From Phragmites australis (lineage: Eukaryota; Streptophyta; Magnoliopsida; Poales; Poaceae): a stretch of DNA of 64,000 nucleotides. The position numbers were made by a program, and so were the translations under genes. Of the stretch, positions 36,901 to 48,751 are shown one piece after another; positions within the stretch are counted from its first letter, which is position 1, and every line of letters starts with the position of its first letter. The notes beneath the pieces were generated by a model. That model did not search any database. It had not been told where the DNA came from and saw only the letters and a list, made by a program, of their open reading frames with translations. The stretch covers positions 11,286,501 to 11,350,500 of the forward strand of contig NC_084922.1 in NCBI RefSeq assembly GCF_958298935.1, in the 5' to 3' direction.

Positions 36901-39140
36901 TGAATCAGGGTAACTCGCCCATTGCACATCCAAATTTTTTTGCATATTTATCGGCCTTGTGTTGGGCCACCCCAAAGCAAAACAATTCATTTTTATGAAA
37001 GTTTATTTTTAACCCTGAAAGCTGTTGAAAAGTACAAAGCACCAGCTTCGTGTTCTTGGCCTTTTCCAAGTCATCCTCCATGAATAAGATCGTGTCATCG
37101 GCATATTGAAGGATTGATAGCTCACTTTCTATCAAATGGGTTTTAACTCCTTCAACTTGTATGGTATTTTCTGCTCTCTAAACTAGTCTGCTAACATAAT
37201 CAGAGAGACAGGGTCACCTTGGCATAGTCCCTTTTTTTTGTTTGGAAGTAATGACCAATTTCTTCATTGATTTTCACTGCTACACTACCCCCAAAATGCA
37301 GTTTTCAATCCATGTGCACCATTTAGGTGAAAAGCCTTTTATCCTAAGGGATTGTAAAAAGAATAGTCATTTTACTTTGTCGTAGGTTTTCTCAAAGTTA
37401 ATTTTGAGGATTACACCATTCATCTTTTTTCAATGGAGTTCGTGTAATGTCTCATGCAAAATGGCCACCCCTTTAGGATATTTCTTCCACACTTGAATGT
37501 CGTTTGTGTGGGATGGATAATACGGTCTACAATACTATTTATTTGATTGGTTAGCACTTTAGTAAAAACTTTGAAGCTGACATTTAGCAGGCAGATTGGC
37601 TTGTACTGCTGAATACGACAAGCTTCCTTAATCTTTGGGAGGAGCGTAATTACCCTAAAATTTAGGCTATATATCGGGAGATTTTTATAGTGCATTTATT
37701 GGAATATTTTCATCAGATCACCCTTGATGATATCCCAGAATGTCTGGTAAAACTCTACCAGGAAGTTATCAGGATCCGGAGTTTTATTTCGTTCCATTTG
37801 GAATATAGCATCCCTTACTTCCTTTTCAATGAAATAGGCTGTAAGGATGTTATTTTTGACATCTGTCACCTTAGTGATATCATCTATCCGTGGCTCCATC
37901 ATTGTGAAATGACTATTCATAAGTGACCCAAATAACTCCTTATAATATTTGATTATGTATGATTTTAACTGGGATTGTCCCTCAAATTTTCCTTCTTCTT
38001 GATATAGGTAGAAGATGCATTGCTTCCTATGTCATTTGCAATCATTTGGAAGTAGTGTGTATTATTGTCTCATTGGAGAATATCGTTTACCTTGGCACAT
38101 TGGTATCATTTAGTCTCCTCTTCTCGGAGTAGTTTAACCAATTTTTCGTTCGATTGGTTTTTTATATTAATCTCATTTTGTTAGACATCGAAACTCAGAT
38201 TTTTTATCAAGTTCGTCGATTATCACCAAGAGGTCTTTCTTTTCTTGTTTATATGTACCACTAGTGTGCATGACCTATCCTTTCAGGTGCCACCTCAGTG
38301 AAATAAATTTTTTCGTCCTCCTTTGTGTGGAGGTCCGTCCCCTCAATGGACGAATCCATAACCCCTTAACTTGTTCTGCAAATCCTTCGCGAGTTAGCCA
38401 ACATAGCTCAAGGTCTTTTACCTCCATTTGGAGACAAGTCACAGGTATCTAACATGATCAGGGTATGGTATGACAGACATCCGCTCGAGAGCATATATGG
38501 TTACCAATGGGTATTATAATTCCAACTCTTGAGTCACTAAGACCCGATCAAGTTTATCAAAGGTAGGGTTATCAAGGTTGTTTGACCAGGTATATCTTCT
38601 TCCCAAAAGTTTGATCTCTCATAAGTCCAAGCTGTCGATGATTGCATTGAACAAGAAATGCCACCGATTCGAGAACATGTCATTATTTTTCTCCTAACTA
38701 AAGTCCCCGCCAATCAAAATCGGGTATGGATTGTCTCGGCATAGATTGAACAGCTCTTCAAGGAAGCTAGATTTTTGTTCCGCCTGGTCTAGACCGTATA
38801 TTGATATAAGAGTCCGTACAAACACATCTGACTTGTTTCGAAGATGACATTTCCCAGATAATTCCCCATCCGAACATTCGATGATTTAGATGTATTTAAC
38901 CTAAGCAGGATGCCACCCAATCTTCCACGTGAGGGGAGGCAATGCCAAAATAGGTCTAAACCACTAGTATTCACGAGCCTGGCTTCTACCTCTTTTTTCC
39001 CGTTTTTAGCAGGGCGATAAAGTCTAAGCTATTGTCATTAGCACTCTCATTTATAAACCAGAATTTAGCTAAGTCACCAAGAGTTCTGTGGTTCCAGAAT
39101 ATATCTTTTATTTGATACTTGTTAGTTTTTTTGGCTCTTA
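36901..39140 (-). pseudogene. LINE ORF2: endonuclease and reverse transcriptase
   Basis: In coding direction from 39140: start of the apurinic-type endonuclease domain (IFWNHRTLGDLAKFWFINES, near 39105); DLFWHCLPSRGRLGGILL near 38960; YPILIGGDFS near 38720 with the catalytic Asp; RRYTWSNN then TFDKLDRVL near 38610-38550; a linker with CWLT; reverse-transcriptase block KTPDPDNFLVEFYQTFWD near 37790-37730; RVITLLPKIKEA and YKPICLLNVSFKVFTKVL near 37660-37540; and the catalytic YADDTILFMEDD near 37110. The last part ends GELP before a stop, where about 20 bases appear deleted next to the hAT insertion. There are many stops and frameshifts. Such a protein nicks DNA and copies the LINE RNA; this copy is dead. 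Confidence 0.85.
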
Positions 39141-39159
39141 CACTACCGGAAACGATGTG

Positions 39160-39480
39160 TATGCCGAGTGCCTACGTGTATGCCGAGTGCAATATATCGG
39201 GCACTCGGCAAACAACCACCTACGCCGAGTGCCTGACGAAAGCACTCGGCAAACAAATAGGCACTCGGTAAATACCTCAAAAAACACTCGGCAAACAATA
39301 GCACTCGGCAAAATTGAAAACAAACACTCGGCGAATTCGGGCACTCGGCAAACTACGCGCCACGTGTCCCTCCGTTCGGCGGCTGACGGCGAGTCGCCCC
39401 TTTGCCGAGTGTCGTCTAACGGACACTCGGCAAACATAAATGTTTGCCGAGTGCTCGATATTAAGCACTCGGCAAACTGT
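39160..39480. repeat. CACTA 1 left subterminal repeats
   Basis: More than ten copies of GCCGAGTG or CACTCGGCAAA in both orientations. In En/Spm these subterminal repeats are the sites bound by TNPA. A further block of the same motif occurs at 40905-41045. Confidence 0.85.
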
Positions 39481-39689
39481 TTTTTTTCTTTAGTTTATTT
39501 TTGGTTTCCTTTTGTTCTCTTTTCTTTCTCGTAATAACAACCAACCAAAGACCGCCACACATCGATTCCGATATTACTACAGTATGGTTTAAGAATGATA
39601 TTGTTATGAACTTGGAGTTAGAATTCAGTCGTGCTTAAGATTGAGATGCAGCAAATGTGGACTCCTGGGAGCAGCCCTTGGAATCAGTT

Positions 39690-39997
39690 GTGCTCTGAAA
39701 GATAATAACAATTCTTCTTCCTTGCCTTAAAAAAGGAATTTCTCGACTATATACTATCATTCCAGCTGTCATCCAGACAAAGAAGGAATTTTCAATGCTT
39801 GCCAAGTGGAAGAAGCAAAAGCAGATCAGCTTGACACACTAAGCTGCCCTTCTGATCTATGGGTTTTGCTTGGTTCATCGTTAAGTGCATCAGAGGAGGT
39901 AGCTGGTAGCATAGTGAGAAGTGGTGGAACAAAAAAGCGACTTCATTTGGCGATTCTTGGATGGATAACATGTTTGCTATGTTCCATCGAAATCTAA
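39690..39997 (+). other. Possible captured exon in CACTA 1
   Basis: This 300-bp stretch between the subterminal repeats and the duplicated block is not found in CACTA 2. It has an open frame with EGIFNACQVEEAKADQLDTL and LWVLLGSSLSASEEVAGSIV, amphipathic and normal-looking in composition. I do not recognise the protein. A transduplicated host exon is one explanation; chance is another. Confidence 0.3.
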
Positions 39998-40031
39998 CTT
40001 TATGGACAACTCTTTTTCATAAGAAATTATT

Positions 40032-40885
40032 TGATGGATATAAGTCAAATTTGATCTGCAAGTACATAAAATAACGAACAAAAATGGGTAGAAAAATATG
40101 AGACTTGCCATAGTGTCATGATATGATACGTAGAGACTGAGATAAAAAATTAAGAAGGTTTCGCAAAAGTTGTCACGTACGATGCTTAGAAACCGAAACA
40201 TCTCCGAGGAAGAATCATGGTTTGGAGAGGGAACGGATCAGGTTTGAACCCGAAGTAACGTTTGAATCGTCGTTTGACCTTGAAACTTTTTCTACACTCA
40301 ACATACAACATAGCATATTCGATGTTAAAATTTGGTATTTTTCTGGATCCGTTTGCTATTTTTAATTCATTAAGTGCATTTCTAGGCTTTTAATGGATAT
40401 AAGTCAAAGTTGATCTGCAAGTACATGAAATAATGAACAAAAATGGGTAGAAAAATCATATTCATGTTGTTGAGTCTATTTTTAGGCCATACCCAAGAAA
40501 TGAAAAGAAATTTGAAACATCTGGGCGGCAACACTCGACCAGCAACATGTAGCTTATTGGTTTTTTAATTCTAAAAAAAGCAAACGAAGTCAGAAAAACA
40601 TGAGACTTGTCATAGTGGCATGATATGATACGTAGAGGTTGAGATAAAAAATTGAGAAGGTTTCGCAAAAGTTGTCACGTACGATGCTTAGAAATCGAAG
40701 CATCTCCGAGGAAGAATCGTGGTTTCGAGAGGGAACGGATTAGGTTTGAACCCGAAGTGACGTTTGAATCGTCGTTTGACCTTGAAACCTTTTCTACACT
40801 CAACATACAACATAGCATATTTGATGTTAAAATTTGGTATTTTTCTGGGTCCGTTTGCTATTTCTAATTCATTTAGTGAATATGT
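40032..40885. repeat. Direct duplication inside CACTA 1
   Basis: Two copies of one block: copy A from about 40032 to 40385, copy B from about 40386 to 40885. Both open with GGATATAAGTCAAA and TGATCTGCAAGTACAT and close with GTTTGCTATTT..TAATTCATT. Copy B contains about 135 extra bases near 40458-40595. The shared part (for example the GTTGTCACGTACGATGCTT segment) is near-identical. The same segment forms the arms of the inverted repeat in CACTA 2. Confidence 0.75.
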
Positions 40886-41324
40886 AGTCAAAAAAAAAAT
40901 TCAGGTGTTTGCCGAGTGTCTTTGTTTTACACTCGGCAAAGCACGTGTTTGCCGAGTGCCTTGCTCTCACACTCAGCAAACCAGTTGTTTGCCGAGTGTT
41001 CTAGATTTGACACTCGGCAAAGATATCACACTCGGCAAAGCAGCGAATATAGGGTTTCCCCACCCCGCGCGCGGGGACAGATCGAAAATTGTCCCGCGCG
41101 CGACTCCCCTCCTGCCGCCGCCGCCTCGGCCTGCCCCGCCCCCCCTCCACCGCCGCCGCCAGCACAGCCGCCTCGGCGCCCCCCCCCCTCGCCGCCAGCG
41201 CCCCCGCGCCCATCCGCCGCAGCGCCCCTCCGCCGCCAGCGCCGCCTCGGCCCGCCGCCGCCCCTCCGCCGCCGCGCCCCTCCGCCGCCTCGGCCCGCGG
41301 CCCTGCACCGCCAAAGGCCAATTT

Positions 41325-43133
41325 CGTTCATACAAGGGCCCAAAGGAGGGAAGTACTTGAGTGGTTCCAAACCTTGATGTTCCCTGATGGGTATGCAGCG
41401 AATCTGAAGAGGGGAGTGAATTTAGCTACTTTGCGAATCAACGGGCTCAAGAGTCATGACTATCACATATGGCTTGAGCGGCTACTGCCGGTGATGATTC
41501 GAGGCTATGTCCCCGAGGATGTTTGGCTAGTGCTTGCGGAGTTGAGCAATTTCTTCCGCCAGCTTTGTGCCAAAGAGTTATCTCATACCGTGGTAGCAGA
41601 CATGGAAAGACTGGCGCCTGTGTTGCTCTGCAAGTTGGAGAAGATCTTTCCACCCGGCTTCTTTAATCCGATGCAACATATGATTTTGCACCTCCCGTAT
41701 GAAGCACGAATGGGGGGGCCCGTGCAGGGCCGCTGGTGCTACTCAATTGAGAGATTCCAAAAGATTCTTCGAAATAAATGTAAAAATAAATGCAAAATTG
41801 AAGCATCCATAGCCGAGGCATACATCCTAGAGGAGGTGTCAAACTTCACAACAAAATACTATGCTGACAATCTTCCCAGTGTGCATAATCCACCCCCTCG
41901 TTACAATGTTGGAAACCCCGAAGATGAATCAAAGCTTAGCATCTTTAGAGGGCAACTTGGCAGTGCAAGTGGTGCGACTAACAAGACCTTGCAACATGAA
42001 GAGTGGCGCACTATTATGTTGTATGTCTTGACCAACCTATCCGAAGTGGAGCCGTACATGCAGTAAGTGCTCAATACATTATTTCTCAACTAGTCACAAG
42101 TTTGTGTCCAACTCCGCTTCTTCTCATTGCTATAGGGAATTCAATGAGCAATTCTGGCATGAATCAAGGGAACCTACCCTCGAGGAAGCTTCGGCCCTTC
42201 TTAGAGATGGTGTGGGAAATGACATGCCCGATTTCATTTCTTGGTTCAAACATAAAGTACTTTCTAACTTGGCTATTACACCAACTTGATTTCATTTCTT
42301 ACATGCGACTAATACACCACCGCTTAAACTTGTAGGGAACAACCGACGAGTCTATGAGTGCCGACTTGAGACAAGTTGCAGATGGTTGTGCCTATAGGGT
42401 CAGGTCATTTAAGGCTTACGATGTGAATGGATATCGCTTCCACACAGCAAGCCACGAGCAGAGTCGGCCCAATCGTAGAACAACAAATACCGGAGTTTTT
42501 ACTGCAGGCTTAGATGGGGCTGAGTACTACGGAAGAATTGAAGAAATATACGAACTAAATTTTGATGGGAGCAAACCTCTGAATCCCGTCATATTCAAAT
42601 GCCATTGGTTCGATCCAGAAGTAGTGAGACGGACCCCTAATCTTGGGCTAGTCGAAATTCGACAATCAACCGTCTTACCAGGAGACGATGTCTATATTGT
42701 GGCTCAACAGGCCACGCAAGTTTATTATCTCTCGTACCCGTGCAAAACCGTTGAGCGTCTTAAGGGTTGGGATGTTGTGTACAAGGTACCGCCACACGGT
42801 AAACTACCAGTCCCAAACAATGAAGATTACAACATAGACCCCAACACATATGATGGAGAATTCTTTCAAGAAGATGGGCTCGCAGGGAATTTTGAGATCG
42901 ACTTGACGGAAGCTCAGGGCATGGAAGTAGACAATGAAACTGGTGCTGACGAGGACGAAGAAGACGAGGTTGAGAATACAAGGGACTTGGAATTACTTGA
43001 GCGGTTACATTTAGACAATGACAGTGATGACGCCATTCCTCCTCCCGAGCATCAGGATGATTATTTCGACACGCGTGATAGTGATGATGAGACTTATGAT
43101 CCAGCTGATCCCGATGATGATGATTATTTCTAA
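41325..43133 (+). pseudogene. TNP2 C-terminal part (DUF4218, DUF4216), CACTA 1
   Basis: Three exons by splice signals and alignment with the CACTA 2 copy: to 42062, 42136-42256, and 42336-43133. Exon 1 encodes the DUF4218 region (FPDGYAANLKRGVNL, then INGLKSHDYH, LPVMIRGYVPEDVWLVLAEL, CKLEKIFPPGFFNPMQHMIL, EARMGGPVQGRW). Exon 3 encodes the DUF4216 region (VFTAGLDGAEYYGRIEEIYE, KCHWFD, then an acidic tail ending DDDDYF). In intact CACTA elements these follow the DDE transposase domain in one protein; here the catalytic part is missing. In its place is a (CCGCC)n-rich stretch at 41090-41320 that is open in frame but looks like simple sequence. No ATG start is evident, hence pseudogene; the remaining codons are uninterrupted. 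Confidence 0.75.
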
Positions 43134-43260
43134 TAACTGTATGTTTATTTGTAATAACTGTATGACTTATTCTTTCTCATAGCATGTTTTTTTTAGTATG
43201 CTTCATTTATTTACATCAAGTTGTAACATCCGTACTAATTGGTTTACTTGTTCTCATAGC

Positions 43261-45636
43261 ATGGTGGGCGGTATGAGGAAGTTAACGTCGCTATACAAAA
43301 AGGCGACGGGGAAAGCCACGGATGCAGGTGACGGGTCCGGAAAGAGACCCCGGGGAAGACCTCCAGGAAGGCCGAGAGGCGGAGGCAGGGGTGGAGGAGG
43401 TGCTTCTATACCTGCTGTTGAGGAGGAGACTGAGTCGCCTCTAGGTGCGGCTGAGTCTGAGTCTGACTCGCCTATACCTACGGCTGCGACTCAGTCTGGG
43501 GATGAGGAGGAGCAGGTAGAGGAGGAGCAGGTTGTCCAGGGGGGTAGCTCTAGCTCTACTTCTTCTCGTGTGTGGCTGCGTGGTCCTTCGAGCCTCCCGA
43601 GGCGACCGGTGCCAATGGCTAGACGCCCGCTCATTCGACCAGATGGAGAGAAGTAAATGGCTCTCTCTACTCTCATTATTTTTTTGCCTTTGTATCTTCA
43701 ATATTTCAACACATACTAATAAATTGCCTTTACACTTGTGCAGGAACTGGCTGAGGGTTGGAGAGGGTGACCACTCACGCCATGTAAACGGCATCCTTGG
43801 ACTTTTGATCAAGGAGAAGTTCCCTGGCATGGTTACTTTGGGCGGAGTAACCGAGCCGGCATACACATGGGCCCACTATGCAGCCGCGCCGGACGCCCGT
43901 GACCGGGAGGGAAGGGTGTTTCCCAATAGAGCCGAGTGGGTGAAGGCCGAGCTGTGGGTAAGTTTCGTTCGCACTACATTAGTCAATACTAATCGCATGG
44001 AAATTATTTAACTAATGACTGGATCCGTCGCGTCTATATGCAGGATTTTTTTAGATGCGAGCCGGGCTTGGAGGCTAGGGCAGCTGCTGTCATCGACAAA
44101 GCTGCCAAGAAACTTGTTAAGGATATGCACTATGAGGCGCGCGTCCAGGCCGTGATCAAATTTCACGCGGAACACCTTGGAGCGAAGGTGACAAAAAAAG
44201 ACGCTAGGACCATATCTTTGACCCGGGAGCAGTACCTGAAGGTAAAGTACAATAAAGCTTATTGTTCCTTAGATTACTAACACTTAATTTCTTCTTCTTA
44301 TATATCATGCACTTGATTATTTAGGTGCCTCCGGGGTGGTGCGCCGGAGACCTTCCGTGCTGGTTTGTGATCGTGGACAAGTGGTGCGCTCCCGAGTGGG
44401 AGGAGAGTCACAATGCTTGCCGGGAAAGGCGATTGTTGATGCCTGGCGCGCCACACCATCAAGGCAACCTCAGCCTGACTGGTTTCGCGGCTAGATGGGT
44501 ATGCAATAGCATCTGTTGTTCCCAAGCTCAGTTCTCCTTAATTTCTGTGCGGGCGTCCCCTTTATGAATGTTATTGCTTTTTTGTTGCAGTCGGCAAAAA
44601 ATGATGGTCAGCCTCTCTCCCAGTTCAAGGCTTATGCTTTGGCCCATAAGTCAAAGGCGATGCACGGGGTTGCTTATGACCCGAATGACCCGGCCTCAGC
44701 GTACACCAACGAGAACATCAAGGCTCGCCTGGATGGATACACATCGATGGCAAAGGAGGTCCACGGCCCAGACTTTGATCCGAGCGAGCAGGATCTTGAT
44801 GGGGAAGTGGTTATGAGGGCGGGAGGAGGCAAGAAACATGGCCGGTTCTGGATTGGCGACGGCACACTCGATACGGCCACCACTCCCTCTCTCTCTCAGC
44901 TTAGAGCTCAGAGCACAAGCTCAGGTCCGGGTATACGCCCTCGCCTAGAGCCTACACGGATTGCGATGAACGAAATGCAGGTTAGTTCTGTTTCATTCAT
45001 CCTCCACTATCTTTACATGCTTTGCATTGGAACGATGATGAGATTGCGATGACATACTGTAGGCCCAGCTGGATGAAGAAAAGAGGCTTCGGCACGAATT
45101 AGAGAGATCGTTCGAGGAGAGGATGGCGGCAGAACGATCCCAGTGGTATGCGATGATGACGCCCCTTTATGCTGCAATGGGTCAAACTCCGCCACTGATG
45201 CCAACCCTTTCTCGTCCACTTGCTCCACAGGCTCCAAACACTGGCGGCAGAACGATCCCAGTGGTATGCGATGATGACGCCCCTTTATGCTGCAATGGGT
45301 CAAACTCCGCCACCGATGCCAACCCCTTCTCGTCCACTTGCTCCACAGGCTCCAAACACTCCTGTGAGTTAGTTTATAACCTTGTAATCACCATTATTAC
45401 CATTCTTACAACCATAGAGTGTTGTGCTAACTATCTACTTTGTGCAGTATCCATCAGAGGGATCGAATATGCCTGGAGCTGGAGGTTCGCACTTTGGTAC
45501 TCCACCTCACTTTGGTTTGTTCTCCTCACTTTGAAAACTTACTTTTGTAACCCTATATCCATACTTACCATTTCTGTTTACTTTCAAATGCATACTTCTT
45601 AATTAGCGTTTTTGCTCCTTAATTGATGCAGGTTAA
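43261..45636 (+). CDS. Transposase_24 (Ptta/En/Spm) protein, CACTA 1
   Basis: Multi-exon second CACTA gene, the counterpart of the element's TNPA-type DNA-binding protein. Exons by GT..AG sites: 43261-43652, 43744-43957, 44044-44241, 44325-44498, 44591-44980, 45063-45363, 45448-45514 and 45632 onward. The N-terminus (MVGGMRKLTSLYKKATG) is basic with an AT-hook-like RPRGRPPGRPRG, followed by an acidic Ser-rich part. The conserved core reads VNGILGLLIKEKFPGMV; KWCAPEWEESHNACRERRLL; YTSMAKEVHGPDFDP; GGKKHGRFWIGDG. A coiled, charged segment follows. A 118-bp tandem duplication in exon 6 shifts the frame, so the last residues (originally ending HFG before TAA at 45634) are replaced by an unrelated tail with a stop near 45644. 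The core is otherwise intact. Confidence 0.75.
45124..45359. repeat. 118-bp tandem duplication in exon 6
   Basis: The unit from TGGCGGCAGAACGATCCCAG to CTCCAAACAC is present twice, starting at 45124 and 45242. Only two base differences are visible (CTGATG/CCGATG and CCCTTTC/CCCCTTC). 118 is not a multiple of three, so the Transposase_24 frame is shifted downstream. Confidence 0.92.
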
Positions 45637-45747
45637 GGTGGTAATCAAGTGTTGAGTCCGTTACGGCCTGCTACATTTTCTTTTTGTTTGGACTATGTTT
45701 TGCTATCTTGTCACGACAATTTGTCATGTTTGTGTCACTAGCGACGG

Positions 45748-45910
45748 TTTATGTGATGTTTGTGTAATATGCGATGTTTATGCGACGCTTTATGTGATGT
45801 TTGTGTAATATGTGATGTTTATGTGACGCTTTATGTGATGTTTGCGTAATATGCGATGTTTATGCGACGCTTTATGTGATGTTTGCGTAATATGTGATGT
45901 TTATGTGAAG
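45748..45910. repeat. 41-bp minisatellite after the CACTA 1 gene
   Basis: Four tandem copies of a 41-bp unit starting TTTATGTGATGTTTGTGTAA, at about 45748, 45789, 45830 and 45871. They lie in the presumed 3' UTR. CACTA 2 has a different short repeat at the same place. Confidence 0.88.
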
Positions 45911-45999
45911 GTGGTAATCTGTGAAATATATGTATATTGTTTTGAATTGCAGTGACAGTTTTGAATCTGGTATGGATCAATTGTCGACCTGCTAAATAA

Positions 46000-46490
46000 C
46001 AGTTTGCCGAGTGTTACACTCGGCAAACAAGGCTATGCCGAGTGTTACACTCGGCAAAACGGACACGTGTCACAAGGCTGTTCAATCTGGCATTTTGGAT
46101 GCCACTTTGCCGAGTATCCACGGGATACACTCGGCAATGCGTGGCACGTGTCGCCAAACTGTCGTATTTGGGTGCTATTCTGTGCTCACTTTGCCGAGTG
46201 TATACACGGACACTCGGCAAAGTGTCCTCGTGTTTACCGAGTGTATCTCTGAGACACTCGGCAAAGAGGCCGTTAACGCATTGGCACCGTTAGGTCACTT
46301 TTTTTTGCCGAGTGTCGTATTTGGCTCTCGGCAAATATGTTTGCCGAGTGCACGATATAAAACACTCGGCAAACAGTAGTTTGCCGGCACTGTGTATGCC
46401 GACAGTGATATGCCGAGTATTACACTCGGCAAACATGTTGCCGAGTGTTTTAAGGCCTTCGCCGTGTGCCCAAGGCACACGGCAAAGTCT
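46000..46490. repeat. CACTA 1 right subterminal repeats
   Basis: About a dozen copies of TTTGCCGAGTGT or its complement arranged as palindromic pairs with short spacers, ending just before the right terminal inverted repeat. Confidence 0.85.
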
Positions 46491-46505
46491 CGAAATCCGG
46501 TAGTG

Positions 46506-48735
46506 TTACAAGTAGACCTGTTCTTGCGAACTTTTTTCTTCGAGGAGTTCGACTTGGATTTCCGAGGGGTAGCTTTAGGTCGCATATCCCGCCTCCTAGC
46601 TCCACCTCATCCATGCCATCCTCTATCTCATCGTTCACAAGTTGCTTTAAGAGGTGGCCATATTACTCACCATCTGATTCCTCTCCACTTGAATAAGACA
46701 AATTGTTTCCATTGATTTTCGTACTGCTTTGCAATGTATTTTTAGGGGCTACTTTGCATATATCAAAATCCATATTCTTCAGGACAGTCAAGGAAAGCTC
46801 TACTTCGCTATCCAAAGTACCCATAGATATTCCTGGACTTTGAATATTCGAACAAATTCGGTTATCCGGAAGAGAGTGAATGGAAAACGACTTGGTGTGA
46901 GACGTACCTAAAGGAACTTGACCCCGAGCCGGCTGGTGGACAGTATTGGCGCTGGTTATTCCAGTCTTATTTATGTCCAGGTTCTTCTCTGCTGTCCGCC
47001 GCATTGCCCTAGCCATTTTCACGGCTGCTTGTACGCAGTTCTGCTGGAGAAGAACTCCCTTGTGAAGGTCCGGCCTTGCTAAGATATGTAACCTTGCGCG
47101 TACGGCTTGATGGCGCTAGAGAATGGGAAACTGCCGGCCAGGACACATCAAGCTCCATTGAGGCATTGAGATGTCCCCAGCCATCACCCCTGCCTGGGCA
47201 GGACCAACGTCCAGGGCTGAGGCAGTTCTAGGCGGGGATTGGCTCCTTGGATGTGCCGAGATGTCAGCTGCCTGTAGACCCCCAGCTTGCCGCAACTGTG
47301 CTGCGACCAATGACGACGACGTCGAGGCGGTTGTGGACTGCAGCTTGCCTTGAGTCGTTGCGACCACCGCCGGCCAAGCTTGCATTGAGGCCCTTTTTCC
47401 AGGGCCTGATTGGCAGGCAGAGGGATATCCGACAGTTCAGCCTGCCGGGTGATGGCCTGCTGCCGCCCCTGGGAACTCTGGTCGCTACCCTCGGTCTGAA
47501 CATCATCATCCACGGCAGCTGTTGCGGCTGTCTGGGACTCTATCGGAAAGTGGCCCCGCCCTGTCATACCGGCCATGCTCAACCCATCCTGCTGGACGGC
47601 TGGACCACATGGCCACCAGCGTCGCCAGCATTATCACGGGCTATTTTTTGGACAGCCCGAGCCGAGCCGGCAGTAGCCACCGCATCAGCGTGAGAGCTTT
47701 TGACCGTCGTCGGCCCCTCGGCCAACAGATGACCACCGCCCGGCTGGACCTGCTTAGCAACTGAGTTGGTGCGCCCTTCTAATGCTCTGGAGGCGCGGCG
47801 GACATACGTCTTGAATCCAGCTGAGGCCTGTCCGGGATTTAGTCTTCTGCTGTTGTCAGTAATGTCAGACTGAGGATGCAGAGGCGGCCGGTCATCCTTG
47901 AATGACGACGCCCCAGCCCAGTAGCACCAAGCATTTGCAGTCCCATCGGCACCTCTTGACTCACGGCTGAGGAAGCTAGCGTGGGAGAAGTCGGTGTGGT
48001 CTGCTCCCCACACGACACCCTCAGCCCTATGGTTGTGAGCCGATGGAGGTGTTCGTTCATGCCCCTTGATGATGTTCGCAGGCAGCGCCGCTACATTGCC
48101 CGCCGTAGGAGTAGCAGCTGCTCTCGCAATAGAAGCCCGCCGTGGATTGAACGGCATCACTGCGATGAGCTGAGACGACGCGCACTCGAGTGGGAAAGTG
48201 AGCGCACGAGGGTGTTCATGTCCACCTGCATATCATCAGAAGCTTGATTTTTGCCGTTAGAGTTGGACGAAATATTCTTCGCTTTCTTTTTGGTTTGGTC
48301 ATCTGATCCCTCCATTTCCTCCTCTAACAAGTCGTCTTCATCTCCATTAATGTCCCCGGCGAGAGAGAGGGGCCATCATTCGAGATGAAGTTGGAGTCCT
48401 TGACGGAGAAAGTAACTTCATCACCATGACGACCAAATACAATATCCGTTTTAAGGGACAGTAGTTTTGCACCTATTAGATCCACCTATAGGCGCACTAT
48501 ACCCCGACGCCATATATAGGCATTGCATGTCAATATCTAACAGAGCGCCAAAAACAGTGTGAAAGCTTAGATGGCCGAATAGTGACCGTAAGCATACAGA
48601 ACTCTCGTAACATGCACCCAAGTTATCTGTATTTGAAAATGAGGCGATGGCTCATTGGAAGGCATCCATTCTCCAATAGAAATAGCGACCCGTGAGCTTG
48701 CAGTCAGAATTCCAAATACACTATCTTACTAAGCT
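46506..48735 (-). pseudogene. LINE ORF1 C-terminal half and linker
   Basis: LINE sequence between the two CACTA elements. In coding direction from 48735: a DUF4283-like RNA-binding region (HFQIQITWVHVTRVLYAYGH near 48610-48570, then DIVFGRHGDEVTFSVKDS near 48435-48390). A serine- and lysine-rich segment starts near 48314. Then come long Gly/Ala/Gln-rich low-complexity frames (48160-47120), and finally YSSGEESDGE near 46690 and a basic SKSNSSKKKVRKNR segment near 46550, directly before the endonuclease part that resumes at 39140. Frames shift several times. The role of ORF1 in L1-like elements is RNA binding. Confidence 0.65.
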
Positions 48736-48751
48736 CACTACCGGAGACGGC

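Larger units (their letters stand above)
39141..46505 (+). mobile_element. CACTA transposon 1 (TTTGCCGAGTG family)
   Basis: Left end CACTACCGGAAAC (39141); right end inward CACTACCGGATTTCG (from 46505); perfect 3-bp duplication TTA (39138-39140 and 46506-46508). Subterminal arrays of TTTGCCGAGTG and CACTCGGCAAA lie at both ends. It carries two genes on the plus strand: a 5'-truncated TNP2-type gene (about 41325-43133) and a Transposase_24 gene (43261-45636). The catalytic TNP2 transposase domain is absent, so the element is non-autonomous. It sits in the LINE between ORF1 and the endonuclease. Confidence 0.92.

Noticed and set aside
41089..41320. Pro/Ala-rich N-terminus fused to the TNP2 remnant
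   Set aside because: (CCGCC)n simple sequence without an ATG; open in all frames, so probably not a real protein segment.
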